Assembly (NCBI GenBank): GCA_964615145.1
Contig: CAZTOP010000076.1
Span: 1-11,926, forward strand
Length of the DNA: 11,926 nucleotides
Source: CAIVPM01 sp964615145
Lineage (GTDB): Bacteria; Bacteroidota; Bacteroidia; Chitinophagales; Chitinophagaceae
Direction of reading: 5' to 3'
The notes below the pieces were generated by a model. It saw only the letters and a list, made by a program, of their open reading frames with translations, was not told where the DNA came from and ran no database searches. Positions 1 to 7,584 of this stretch are shown here, in pieces; position 1 is the first letter of the stretch, and each line of letters begins with the position of its first letter. The translations under genes and the position numbers were made by a program.

Positions 1-602
1 TGATGTGGTACTTTTTAATGAGTGATGCTTTCACATTTGGAGCATTTCTTATTGCCTATGGTACCAGTAGATTTGCTACAAACGGATGGCCCGACCCTAA
101 CCATGTATTCAGTTCATATCCTTTTAAAGCTGAAGGTTCTGCTGATGCACCATTGGTGTTTGTAAGTTTTATGACTTTTGTATTGATTGTAAGTTCTGTT
201 ACAATGGTACTTGCTGTTCAAGCTGGTCATCATCAAGATAAAAAAGGAGTAGTACGAAATTTAATTTTAACTATCATTGGTGGAGCTATATTTTTAGGTT
301 GTCAAGCCTGGGAGTGGACTCACTTACACGCCGAAGGTGCTTGGTGGGGAATGAATCCATTTCCAAATGCAGATGGTACACACGCTACCACAAACTTTAC
401 CAACTTCTTTTTTACAATAACAGGTTTTCACGGTTTTCACGTTTTTAGTGGCGTTATTATAAATATAGTAATGCTTATTATGACATTGAATAATACTTTT
501 GAGAAAAAAGGTCATTATTTAATGATTGAAAAAGCGGGTCTTTATTGGCACTTTGTAGATTTAGTTTGGGTATTTGTATTTACGTTATTCTACTTAGTAT
601 AA
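1..602 (+). CDS. Cytochrome c oxidase subunit III, 5'-truncated by the window edge
   Basis: This is the C-terminal part (about 199 residues) of a heme-copper oxidase subunit III, a membrane subunit that supports the catalytic subunits I and II. The visible part has about five hydrophobic helices, near residues 1-20, 50-72, 83-102, 134-162 and 178-199 of the fragment. Family-typical motifs are QAWEW after the third helix, TGFHGFHV in the fourth and YWHFVDLVWVFVF in the last. The first visible ATG (position 3) is almost certainly internal: bacteroidotal homologues have a further N-terminal stretch before the equivalent of WYFLMSDAFTFGAF, so the gene begins upstream of the window. It is followed after 38 bases by subunit IV on the same strand with no terminator between, so the two are probably co-transcribed in a caa3-type oxidase operon. 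The family call is secure. The exact oxidase type rests on the subunit IV neighbour. Confidence 0.93.
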   Translation, partial: MWYFLMSDAFTFGAFLIAYGTSRFATNGWPDPNHVFSSYPFKAEGSADAPLVFVSFMTFVLIVSSVTMVLAVQAGHHQDKKGVVRNLILTIIGGAIFLGCQAWEWTHLHAEGAWWGMNPFPNADGTHATTNFTNFFFTITGFHGFHVFSGVIINIVMLIMTLNNTFEKKGHYLMIEKAGLYWHFVDLVWVFVFTLFYLV

Positions 603-640
603 TTATAAAAAAATCATTTTAAAAAAAATCTAACATATAA

Positions 641-1093
641 ATGTCACAACATCATACATATAATGCTGAAACATATGCAGCAGCAAAAAAAGAAATCTGG
701 AAAATAACTTGGATTTTAAGTGCATTAACTATTATTGAATTGGCACTTGGTTTTTGGATGTATTTTTCTCATGGTACTATGTCTGGTAGTATGGTAATGT
801 TTTTAAAAGGCACTATCCTAATATTAATGATGGTTAAAGCTTTTTATATAGTTTCATATTTTATGCACCTAAAGCACGAAATCAGAAATATGATCATGAC
901 AATTGTTGTGCCTTTATTATTATTTATATGGTTTATTGCAGCATTTTTATATGATGGCAACTCTTTTAAAACATTAAGAAATAAATATGATGCACACCTT
1001 AAAGAACAATCCACTATAAAAGTAGAAGAGAAGCATCACGGTGAAACTAAGCATGAAAGCAAAACAGAACCAGCTACTGAAAACCATCACTAA
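641..1093 (+). CDS. Cytochrome c oxidase subunit IV (caa3-type, small membrane subunit)
   Basis: A 150-residue protein with three hydrophobic helices, at about residues 23-42, 50-74 and 84-104, as expected of the prokaryotic subunit IV family. The motif FMHLKHE at 74-80, just after the second helix, is characteristic of the family. The subunit is thought to stabilise the oxidase in the inner membrane and has no catalytic residues. After residue 120 comes a hydrophilic tail rich in His, Glu and Lys (five histidines in the last 20 residues), longer than the core family needs. The ATG at 641 follows an A-rich leader without a Shine-Dalgarno sequence, normal for this phylum. It lies directly downstream of subunit III, and a strong hairpin terminator follows the stop codon, so this is the last gene of the oxidase operon as read here. 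Confidence 0.9.
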   Translation: MSQHHTYNAETYAAAKKEIWKITWILSALTIIELALGFWMYFSHGTMSGSMVMFLKGTILILMMVKAFYIVSYFMHLKHEIRNMIMTIVVPLLLFIWFIAAFLYDGNSFKTLRNKYDAHLKEQSTIKVEEKHHGETKHESKTEPATENHH

Positions 1094-1102
1094 TAATAAA
1101 AG

Positions 1103-1147
1103 TTTTAATAAAAAAACCATCGCAAAGCGATGGTTTTTTTATTAAAA
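1103..1147 (+). terminator. Strong intrinsic terminator after the oxidase operon
   Basis: A perfect inverted repeat has arms at 1103-1123 and 1127-1147 with a three-base AAA loop. The core is ACCATCGC/GCGATGGT. It is flanked by an A-run on the left and seven T on the right, so it could stop transcription from either side. It starts ten bases after the subunit IV stop codon and separates that operon from the SCO gene promoter. Confidence 0.88.
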
Positions 1148-1162
1148 TTCCGTTTCAAGTCA

Positions 1163-1192
1163 TTTGAAGCTTACAGCATCATCATAACTTTG
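1163..1192 (+). promoter_or_regulatory. Candidate Bacteroidota promoter for the SCO gene
   Basis: TTTG at 1163-1166 (-33 element) and TAACTTTG at 1185-1192 (matches the -7 consensus TAnnTTTG) are separated by 18 bases, within the known range for the Bacteroidota housekeeping sigma factor. It lies just after the oxidase terminator and about 27 bases before the SCO start codon, so the SCO gene probably has its own transcript. Confidence 0.55.
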
Positions 1193-1219
1193 ACAATTAT
1201 TTTAATATTGTAAATACTA

Positions 1220-2035
1220 ATGAATAATAGATCAATTCTTACCCTTTGTTTAACTATTTTAATTCCCGTAGGTTGTTATTTAGTGTTAAAGCATTTTAGC
1301 GATGGTTCAGTGGTTTTGCCAAGAAAATTATTGTTAGATGAGGTAATTACAAAAGAAAAAAATGGTAAAACTACCTACGATAGCTTATGGCATACAACCT
1401 GTAATATTAGGCTTGTAAATCAACTTGGGGATACTGTAAGTTTATATGACATTAAGAATAAGGCAATCGTATTTGATTTATTTTTTACGCATTGTCCAAG
1501 TATTTGCCCAAGACTTACCAGAAGCATGAAATCATTACAAGAATCATTCAAAACTGGTGGGGCATCTAGACTAAAAGTAGATACATCGGTAGTGCAATTT
1601 ATTTCTTTGTCAATTGACCCTGAAAATGATAGTGTACAACAACTAAAAATATACGCTGATAATTTTGGTATCAATCCTGATAATTGGTGGTTGTTAACAG
1701 GTAACAGAGATAGTATTTACAAATTTATTTTTGAAGAGTTGAGAATTGATAAGCTTAGCAACGAACCTGTTGATACCAGCTTTGCCCACACCAGCAGATT
1801 CGCATTGTTAGATAAAAATTATAAAATGCGTGGCAGATTTGGACAAGCCTATGATGGACTAGATTCTACTTCTATGGGTGTTTTGGCAAGAGATATTGGT
1901 TTATTAATGATGGAGAAAGATAAAACAAAACCCTCTAATATTTTTACTGAAATAATTTCCTTAAGTTGGTTGTGGCTCATCATTATACTTAGCGTAGCTA
2001 TCTTTATGTGGCTGCTTAATAAGTATAGAAATTAG
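1220..2035 (+). CDS. SCO1/SenC-family copper chaperone for cytochrome oxidase
   Basis: A 271-residue thioredoxin-fold protein of the SCO family, which binds copper and helps build the CuA centre of oxidase subunit II on the outer face of the inner membrane. The copper-binding motif HCPSICP is at 91-97 (Cys92 and Cys96, CxxxC), and the third ligand is the conserved His190 in FAHTSRFAL. An N-terminal hydrophobic segment (about 5-24) would anchor the protein with the domain outside. Unusually, there is a second hydrophobic segment near the C-terminus (about 246-266), ending NKYRN; many family members have only the N-terminal anchor. The gene lies downstream of oxidase subunits III and IV but is separated by a terminator and has a promoter candidate, so it may be expressed independently. 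An electron-transfer (thiol reductase) role is the alternative known for some SCO proteins. Confidence 0.92.
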   Translation: MNNRSILTLCLTILIPVGCYLVLKHFSDGSVVLPRKLLLDEVITKEKNGKTTYDSLWHTTCNIRLVNQLGDTVSLYDIKNKAIVFDLFFTHCPSICPRLTRSMKSLQESFKTGGASRLKVDTSVVQFISLSIDPENDSVQQLKIYADNFGINPDNWWLLTGNRDSIYKFIFEELRIDKLSNEPVDTSFAHTSRFALLDKNYKMRGRFGQAYDGLDSTSMGVLARDIGLLMMEKDKTKPSNIFTEIISLSWLWLIIILSVAIFMWLLNKYRN

Positions 2036-2058
2036 TCACTTTATTTAATTTGTAGTTT

Positions 2059-2066
2059 TAATTTTG
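2059..2066 (+). promoter_or_regulatory. Candidate -7 element for truB
   Basis: TAATTTTG matches the Bacteroidota -7 consensus TAnnTTTG and lies 38 bases before the truB start codon, in the 69-base gap after the SCO gene. I see no TTG at the proper -33 distance, so support is partial. Confidence 0.33.
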
Positions 2067-2104
2067 AAAAAGTATTTAACTCGGTCTCTACATCAGTAAC
2101 AATT

Positions 2105-2785
2105 ATGCAAAATCAATCAACATTTGCCGAAGGCAGCGTTTTACTTATAAATAAACCATTACGCTGGACTAGCTTTGATGCAGTAAGAAAAATTAGACAT
2201 TTAATAAGAATTCCAAAAGTAGGACATGCAGGCACATTAGACCCATTGGCAAGTGGATTACTCATTATTTGTACAGGTAAGTTTACCAAAAAAATTAATG
2301 AGTATATGGGTATGGAAAAAGAATATACAGGCACTATAACCATTGGTTCAACTACTCCAACTTTTGATTTAGAAAGCGAACCAGAAAATTTTAAAGATAC
2401 TAGCCACATATCTAAAGAGCAAATTTATGCTGCCACAGGTCCATTTACAGGTGCTATTTTGCAAATGCCACCACAACACTCAGCCATTAAAAAAGATGGC
2501 AAACGCTTGTACGAAAGTGCCAGAAAAGGAATTGAAGTTAAAGTAGATCCTAGGGCTGTAACGATATATGAATTTGCCATTACAAACATTAATGAAAATA
2601 ATTTAGACTTTAAAGTGGTTTGCAGCACTGGAACTTATATAAGAAGTTTAGCAAATGATTTTGGTGCAGCGTTGGGCGTTGGTGGTCATTTAAGTAAACT
2701 TTGCAGAACCAGAATTGGAGCATTTAAGCTAGAAAATGCCCAAACTATCGAAGATTTTGAAGCTACTTTAACACAAGTGGGATAA
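2105..2785 (+). CDS. truB: tRNA pseudouridine(55) synthase TruB
   Basis: A 226-residue enzyme that converts uridine 55 in the T-loop of tRNAs to pseudouridine. The signature GHAGTLDPLASGLL spans 40-53, with the catalytic aspartate Asp46. The second conserved block, STGTYIRSLANDFG, spans 174-187. The N-terminal INKPLRWTSFDAV segment (15-27) also fits the family. It is shorter than E. coli TruB (over 300 residues) because the C-terminal PUA-like extension is reduced to a short tail, common in this phylum. The start ATG at 2105 gives the expected short lead-in before the first conserved block. The last 18 bases, including the stop, overlap the 3' end of the convergent methyltransferase gene, so there is no room for a terminator between them. 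Confidence 0.96.
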   Translation: MQNQSTFAEGSVLLINKPLRWTSFDAVRKIRHLIRIPKVGHAGTLDPLASGLLIICTGKFTKKINEYMGMEKEYTGTITIGSTTPTFDLESEPENFKDTSHISKEQIYAATGPFTGAILQMPPQHSAIKKDGKRLYESARKGIEVKVDPRAVTIYEFAITNINENNLDFKVVCSTGTYIRSLANDFGAALGVGGHLSKLCRTRIGAFKLENAQTIEDFEATLTQVG

Positions 2786-3487
2786 AATAATACCTGTTGC
2801 TACAGCAGCGTTTAACGATTCAGCTCCTCCAATTTTTTTAATACTTATTGCATTTTTTATTAATGGTAAAATGGGGGCTCTAATTCCTTTTGATTCGTTG
2901 CCTATTACAATGATTCCCTCAGTTAGTGGTGTTATTTTTTTAATATCTGTTCCATTTAATAATGCACCATAAATGGGTACTTGGGTATTTTGCAAACATT
3001 TTTCTAAATCAGTGTACACAACTTTTACTCTAATAAAACTACCCATTGTACTTTGTATAACTTTAGGGTTGTATTGCTCAACACAATCGCGACTACAAAT
3101 TATTTGTTTAATGCCAAACCAATCTGCAATTCGAATAATTGTGCCCATATTGCCAGGGTCTTGAATACCATCTAAAGCAAGTGTTACAATGTTTTCAAGT
3201 TCTAATGTATTATCGATTTCAGGTATTTGGGCAATTACAAGCACTTCATTGGCTGTTTGCAGTGTAGAAATTTTCTGTAATTCATCTTCACTAACTATCA
3301 CTGCATTGCTATAATGATTGTTTACATTTAACCAAGACTGTAAAGCATATATTTTTTTTATTGAAAATTGGCTGTTTAAAATTTCCTGAACTAGCTTAGG
3401 ACCTTCAACAATAAACAAACCTTCTGCGTCTCTTTGTTTTTTGTGGCTTAAAGTTTGAATATATTTACTTTCGCTGCGGCTTAACAT
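2768..3487 (-). CDS. SpoU/TrmH-family RNA 2'-O-methyltransferase
   Basis: A 239-residue SPOUT-class enzyme that uses S-adenosylmethionine to methylate a ribose 2'-OH, probably in rRNA. The N-terminal substrate-binding part (about 1-95) has the usual YIQTL...FIVEGPKLV pattern. The C-terminal trefoil-knot domain has motif 1 (QDPGNMGTIIRIADWFG, 109-125), motif 2 (IVIGNESKG, 193-201) and motif 3 (GGAESLNAAVATGI, 220-233). I chose the ATG at 3487 (MLSRSESKYIQ), which matches the usual family N-terminus. A TTG three codons upstream (3496) would overlap the divergent gene's start codon and is less likely. The RNA target cannot be read from sequence. Its start codon is three bases from that of the divergent Omp85 gene, and its 3' end overlaps truB by 18 bases. 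Confidence 0.92.
   Translation of the reverse strand: MLSRSESKYIQTLSHKKQRDAEGLFIVEGPKLVQEILNSQFSIKKIYALQSWLNVNNHYSNAVIVSEDELQKISTLQTANEVLVIAQIPEIDNTLELENIVTLALDGIQDPGNMGTIIRIADWFGIKQIICSRDCVEQYNPKVIQSTMGSFIRVKVVYTDLEKCLQNTQVPIYGALLNGTDIKKITPLTEGIIVIGNESKGIRAPILPLIKNAISIKKIGGAESLNAAVATGIILSHLC
3440..3473 (+). promoter_or_regulatory. Weak candidate promoter for the TamL-like gene, inside the methyltransferase CDS
   Basis: TTTG at 3440-3443 and TACTTTCG at 3466-3473 (one mismatch to TAnnTTTG) are 22 bases apart and end 17 bases before the ATG at 3491. The start codons of the divergent pair are only three bases apart, so the promoter has to lie within the opposing gene. This is the best candidate I see there. 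Confidence 0.22.
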
Positions 3488-3490
3488 ATT

Positions 3491-5887
3491 ATGCAATTTA
3501 AAAATTTCAGTAAAGCAAATTTATATCTTCTTACAATGGCTATTATTTTTATTAGCTCTTGTACTTCTGTAAAAAATTTTCCCAAAAATCAACCCTTTGT
3601 TTACAATAATAAAATTGTAATTAATTCTGTAATTAATTCAGATGAAAAAAAACTATTGCTATCTGAGTTAAATAATTATTGGGACGATAGTTTACAAATA
3701 AGAAAAATAGCCAAACTGGGCATATTTTCTGTCATTAAAAATCCACCTGTTTACGATAGTAATAATGTAGTGCGTTCCATAAAATTTATGGATAATTACT
3801 TAAAGTCAAAGGGTTATTATTATGCAAATTTCAATCACGATACTATTAATGAAATTGTAAAAAATCAGCATAGAGTTACACCTGTTGTAACAATTGATTT
3901 AGGCAAAAATATAAGTATAGACAGTGTAGCAATAGATTTAGCTGACAGTAATTTACAAAAGTTAGCACTGCAAAATCAGCAAAATAGTTTTTTACAAAAA
4001 GGAGTTCCATATACCAAACAAATTATTAGTAATGAACTTGACAGGCTAACTAATTTATTTAAAAAAAATGGATATTACAATTTTACTAGAGAGGATATTT
4101 ATGCTTTAGTAGATACCACAGACTCTAGATTTTTGAACTTAACAATCGACCCATTTGAATTGGCAAAACTTTTAGATGACTATGCAAAAAGCAAGAAAGA
4201 AAATCCAAAATGGGATATTACTATTAAAGAAAGAAAAGACACGACAGGCGAAAGTGGACGACAATATTTTATGGGGCATATTTACTATTATCCACAAGCT
4301 GGTAATTTTGATTTAACCGATTCTGTTATTACAAAGCCTTGGTTGCATAATCATAAATATGGCAACTACTCCTTAAAATTCGACAGCCATATTATAAAAT
4401 TATCGCCACTAAAAAATCATACTTATTTACAAAATGGTCAGCTTTATAATGAAACCAATTTTTATAAAACCATTAATGCACTTAATAAATTAGGACCTTG
4501 GAAACAAATTGATGCAAGAATTGTAAAGCGAGATGTTGATACATTAGACTTACACATAACAATGGTTCCCGAAAAAAAACTAGGTATTGAAACTAATTTT
4601 GAGTTAAGCAAAAATACTGGAGATTTAACAGCTGGAAGCCTTGTGGGTGTTGCATTTGGACTTACGTACAGAAATAGAAATGTTTGGAAACAAGCCATAC
4701 AATCTTTTACAAGTGTAAGGGTTGGGGTCGAGTTTAATCCAACAGATAGTGGCACTGCATTACAAACTTTTTATTCAACATTTGGACATAGTTATAGCTT
4801 CCCAAAAGTTATTGGCGAAAAATCAATTCGAAAGTTTATTAAAATTCTTCCATTTAGGTTTATCAGAACCAATTTAGAAAGTGTTATTGATGTTACAGAT
4901 AAAAGGTCAATTTTATCAATAAATGCAAATTATTCAGATAGGTTTAATTTGTTTAAACTAAAATCTTTAACAAGCAGTTTTGGATACGAGTTTAAAAGTG
5001 ATGATAAAACCTGGGGATATAATCCAATAAATATTGAATTGTATTCACTAGACAAGTTACAGGGGTTGGATAGCTTAATTAAAAACAATCCTTTTTTACA
5101 GTTATCATTCAATACTGGAAATGTAATTGGTCAAACATTTACGTTTTCACAAACCTATGTAAACAAAAAAAATTCCAATCGCTCACATTTTTTTAGAGTG
5201 GGTGTAGAGGAATCTGGTTTGATTACTGGATTATTTAAATCACTAGAAGATAAAGTTTACAGATACACAAAACTGGAAATTGAATATAGGGAAAGTTTAA
5301 AACATTCAAAGTCTGAATTTGCTTATAAACTGTATGGAGGGTTAGGTATTAACTACAGTAGTAGTAACGAAATTGGCAATGTGCTGCCATTTTTTAAACA
5401 GTTCTTTGTAGGTGGTCCCAATAGTATGCGTGCTTGGGGATTACGTCAGTTAGGGCAAGGCTCTTCATTGTTGTACGATACTAGTACTTCATCATTTCGA
5501 GATAGATTTGGAGACATAAGGTTAGAGGCAAATTTTGAGTATCGTTTTCCAATTTACAATGGTAGTTTTTTAAAAATAGGAAGTGCTGTTTTTGCAGATA
5601 TTGGCAATATTTGGAACTTAAGAAAAAATGCTGACAACCCCAATAGCGAATTCTCATTAGCACGGTTAGGGAAAGATATTGCTATTGGTGTGGGTACTGG
5701 TTTACGTTTTGATTTTGGTGGTTATGCTATTTTACGTTTTGATGCTGCTTATAAAGTAAAAGATCCAGCTAGACAACAAAATAATGGCTGGATGGATATT
5801 AACAATGCACCATTAAAAGAAACAAGAAGTAATGGGGTAGAAGTTAGAAATGCAGCGTTACAACTAGGTATTGGCTTGCCTTTTTAA
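3491..5887 (+). CDS. TamL-like Omp85 (BamA/TamA family) outer-membrane lipoprotein
   Basis: A 798-residue outer-membrane protein of the Omp85 superfamily, whose members insert or translocate proteins at the outer membrane. A lipoprotein signal peptide ends in the lipobox ISSC (Cys24), so the mature N-terminus should be lipidated. Omp85 proteins with a lipobox are known in Bacteroidota as TamL, the lipid-anchored counterpart of TamA. Residues about 40-370 fit POTRA-like periplasmic repeats. The rest fits a 16-strand barrel, with GGPNSMRAWGLRQLG at 641-655 occupying the place of the loop-6 VRGF motif (here MRAW), and a final strand ending LQLGIGLPF with terminal Phe, as in a BAM recognition signal. 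No tamB gene is adjacent, so the TamL subtype is inferred from the lipobox. The surface-antigen barrel itself is clear. Confidence 0.88.
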   Translation: MQFKNFSKANLYLLTMAIIFISSCTSVKNFPKNQPFVYNNKIVINSVINSDEKKLLLSELNNYWDDSLQIRKIAKLGIFSVIKNPPVYDSNNVVRSIKFMDNYLKSKGYYYANFNHDTINEIVKNQHRVTPVVTIDLGKNISIDSVAIDLADSNLQKLALQNQQNSFLQKGVPYTKQIISNELDRLTNLFKKNGYYNFTREDIYALVDTTDSRFLNLTIDPFELAKLLDDYAKSKKENPKWDITIKERKDTTGESGRQYFMGHIYYYPQAGNFDLTDSVITKPWLHNHKYGNYSLKFDSHIIKLSPLKNHTYLQNGQLYNETNFYKTINALNKLGPWKQIDARIVKRDVDTLDLHITMVPEKKLGIETNFELSKNTGDLTAGSLVGVAFGLTYRNRNVWKQAIQSFTSVRVGVEFNPTDSGTALQTFYSTFGHSYSFPKVIGEKSIRKFIKILPFRFIRTNLESVIDVTDKRSILSINANYSDRFNLFKLKSLTSSFGYEFKSDDKTWGYNPINIELYSLDKLQGLDSLIKNNPFLQLSFNTGNVIGQTFTFSQTYVNKKNSNRSHFFRVGVEESGLITGLFKSLEDKVYRYTKLEIEYRESLKHSKSEFAYKLYGGLGINYSSSNEIGNVLPFFKQFFVGGPNSMRAWGLRQLGQGSSLLYDTSTSSFRDRFGDIRLEANFEYRFPIYNGSFLKIGSAVFADIGNIWNLRKNADNPNSEFSLARLGKDIAIGVGTGLRFDFGGYAILRFDAAYKVKDPARQQNNGWMDINNAPLKETRSNGVEVRNAALQLGIGLPF
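3516..3523 (-). promoter_or_regulatory. Candidate -7 element for the methyltransferase gene, inside the TamL-like CDS
   Basis: On the - strand this reads TAAATTTG, a full match to TAnnTTTG, 28 bases upstream of the methyltransferase ATG (3487). It overlaps codons 9-11 of the divergent Omp85 gene. No clear -33 TTG is seen at 17-23 bases. Confidence 0.35.
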
Positions 5888-5890
5888 AAC

Positions 5891-5934
5891 AAAAAAAGGC
5901 ACTGTTTTCACAATGCCTACTTCTAATTTTTTTT
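5891..5934. terminator. Bidirectional terminator between convergent genes
   Basis: The stem AGGCACTG (5897-5904) pairs with CAATGCCT (5911-5918) with one mismatch and a six-base loop. A run of seven A precedes it, which is a T-run for the - strand lipoprotein gene. Eight T follow at 5927-5934, serving the + strand Omp85 gene less ideally because they start nine bases after the stem. It lies between the stops at 5887 and 5945. Confidence 0.55.
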
Positions 5935-5944
5935 ATTTACTATT

Positions 5945-6403
5945 CTATGGTTGTTTAGTTAAAGTTAATTTTACTCTACCTGTAATTGTAGTAGATGGTG
6001 GAATAACTGCAGTGCTATCGAAAGCAAAAACTAAATTAGTTGTGGTAAAACTTTCTACCAAATACGTTTTGCCTTTAAAGGTTAATTGATTAGGTGGTGT
6101 AATACTGTAGGTTCCTGTAAAGGTAGAACTTGGAGTACATTTTGTACCAGAATCTGCGTATGAGTAATTGTTTGTAGCATCAAAAATGTGAAAATTATCT
6201 TTTTCACAAGCAGGAAAACTAGTTGTATTAAAAAAATCAATAGCAACTGAACCTGTTGGGGTAAATGTTGCCCCTGTAGTTAAATACTTACCAGCAATAT
6301 TAGCCTTGGTTAGCTCTAAACTTCCTGTTGTAGTGTTTTCATCTTTTTTGCAAGCTGCAATCAGCACCATTGCAGTTAAAGATGCCATAATTATTTTTTT
6401 CAT
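5945..6403 (-). CDS. Small lipoprotein with a lipocalin-like beta domain
   Basis: A 152-residue predicted lipoprotein. The signal peptide MKKIIMASLTAMVLIAAC has a clear lipobox IAAC with Cys18. The following KKDE is acidic/basic and could act as a surface-export signal of the type described in Bacteroidota, which is an inference. The mature part starts LTKANIAGKYLTTG (31-44), the usual opening of bacteroidotal lipocalin-like domains, and continues as short beta-strand segments such as FTGTYSITPPNQLTFKGKTY (95-114), consistent with a small barrel. Cys66 and Cys89 could form a disulfide. The function is unknown. It is transcribed divergently from prfA across a 118-base gap that holds -7 elements for both genes. 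Confidence 0.78.
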   Translation of the reverse strand: MKKIIMASLTAMVLIAACKKDENTTTGSLELTKANIAGKYLTTGATFTPTGSVAIDFFNTTSFPACEKDNFHIFDATNNYSYADSGTKCTPSSTFTGTYSITPPNQLTFKGKTYLVESFTTTNLVFAFDSTAVIPPSTTITGRVKLTLTKQP

Positions 6404-6424
6404 TTTTTATTAATGTTTATGCAT

Positions 6425-6432
6425 CAAATATA
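6425..6432 (-). promoter_or_regulatory. Candidate -7 element for the lipocalin-like lipoprotein gene
   Basis: On the - strand this reads TATATTTG, a full match to TAnnTTTG, 21 bases upstream of the ATG at 6403. No -33 TTG was found at the expected spacing. Confidence 0.35.
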
Positions 6433-6493
6433 TAAAAAACAAGTAAATAGTATTTAGTTTTTATTGTTAATAGCTATAATAGGCAACAACCAT

Positions 6494-6501
6494 TACTTTT
6501 G
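6494..6501 (+). promoter_or_regulatory. Candidate -7 element for prfA
   Basis: TACTTTTG matches TAnnTTTG and lies 20 bases before the prfA ATG (6522), implying a very short leader. The nearest upstream TTG (6464-6466) is 27 bases away, longer than usual, so only the -7 half is convincing. Confidence 0.42.
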
Positions 6502-6521
6502 CCGCTCGAAAAAAAGTTCAA

Positions 6522-7583
6522 ATGATTGATAAATTAGAAGCAATAAAAGCTCGATTTGACCAAGTGGGTATAGCACTTACCAATCCTGAGATTATTAGTA
6601 ATCAAAAGGAGTTTGGAAAAATGAGTAAAGAATATAAATCTCTGGAAAAAATTGTGATTCCTTATGAGCAATACAAAAGAACCTTGGATGATTACGAATT
6701 TGCCAAAGAAAGTTTAAATGGTTCTGATGAGGATATGAAGGAACTTGCTAAAATGGAAATGCCTGCATTAGAAGAAAAAAAGGATAACTTGGAAAAACTT
6801 TTAACCCAAATGCTAATTCCAAAAGATCCGCAGGATGATAAAAATGCTATACTGGAAATACGTGCTGGAACAGGTGGAGATGAAGCAAGCTTATTTGCTG
6901 GAGATTTACTTGGAATGTACTTAAGATATTGTAGTAAAAAAGGCTGGAAAACTGCAATTGTTACAGAAAGTGAAGGAACTGTTGGTGGATATAAAGAGGT
7001 AATTGTAGAAGTAACAGGAGAAGATGTTTATGGAACTTTAAAATTTGAAAGTGGTGTACATCGTGTACAACGTGTACCTAATACAGAAACTCAGGGGCGT
7101 GTACACACTAGTGCTGCAACCGTAGCTGTAATGCCAGAGGCAGATGAAGTGGATTTTGAATTGAAAGAAAGTGATGTAAAAATGGAAACAGCACGTAGCG
7201 GTGGTGCTGGCGGACAAAATGTAAACAAAGTAGAATCGAAAGTGTTTTTAACCCATATTCCAACGGGTGTTGTGGTTGTTTGTCAAACTGAGCGTTCTCA
7301 ACTAGGGAATAGAGAAAAAGCAATGGGTATGTTGCGAACAAAATTGTACGAAGAGCAAGTACGTAAACATGAAGATGAAATAGCCAGACATCGAAAAACA
7401 TTAGTAAGCACAGGCGATAGAAGTGCTAAAATTAGAACTTACAACTGGCCACAAGGAAGGGTTACAGACCATAGAATTGGTTATACAAGCTACAACCTTG
7501 ACGCTGTTATTGGTGGTAATATTGATGAATTTATTGAGCAATTACAAATGGCTGAAAATGCAGAAAAAATGTTAGAACAATAA
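6522..7583 (+). CDS. prfA: Peptide chain release factor 1 (RF1)
   Basis: A 353-residue class I release factor that reads UAA and UAG stop codons on the ribosome and triggers hydrolysis of peptidyl-tRNA. The catalytic GGQ motif is at 230-232 within SGGAGGQNVNKVESKV. The stop-codon recognition tripeptide is PNT at 186-188 (GVHRVQRVPNTETQGR). The PxT form marks RF1 and separates it from RF2, which has SPF; E. coli RF1 has PAT here. The alpha-helical N-terminal domain (about 1-100) and EIRAGTGGDEA (112-122) are also typical. Length agrees with E. coli RF1 (360). The start ATG at 6522 follows a candidate -7 element. No frameshift or truncation is seen. It converges on gldD, with one base between the two stop codons. 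Confidence 0.97.
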   Translation: MIDKLEAIKARFDQVGIALTNPEIISNQKEFGKMSKEYKSLEKIVIPYEQYKRTLDDYEFAKESLNGSDEDMKELAKMEMPALEEKKDNLEKLLTQMLIPKDPQDDKNAILEIRAGTGGDEASLFAGDLLGMYLRYCSKKGWKTAIVTESEGTVGGYKEVIVEVTGEDVYGTLKFESGVHRVQRVPNTETQGRVHTSAATVAVMPEADEVDFELKESDVKMETARSGGAGGQNVNKVESKVFLTHIPTGVVVVCQTERSQLGNREKAMGMLRTKLYEEQVRKHEDEIARHRKTLVSTGDRSAKIRTYNWPQGRVTDHRIGYTSYNLDAVIGGNIDEFIEQLQMAENAEKMLEQ

Positions 7584-7584
7584 A

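Noticed and set aside
3..5. The ATG at position 3 as the true start of oxidase subunit III
   Set aside because: Homologues have more N-terminal sequence before this point, and the window begins in mid-gene.
3109..3120. A 12-base match (TAATGCCAAACC) to the direct repeat inside the methyltransferase gene
   Set aside because: It encodes the conserved Phe-Gly-Ile after motif 1 of the enzyme, and similarity stops at the codon edges. It is a coincidence of coding sequence, not a third repeat copy.
5871..6089. A 72-codon + strand open frame after the TamL-like gene
   Set aside because: It overlaps the terminator and runs antisense through the lipocalin-like lipoprotein gene, with no recognisable features.
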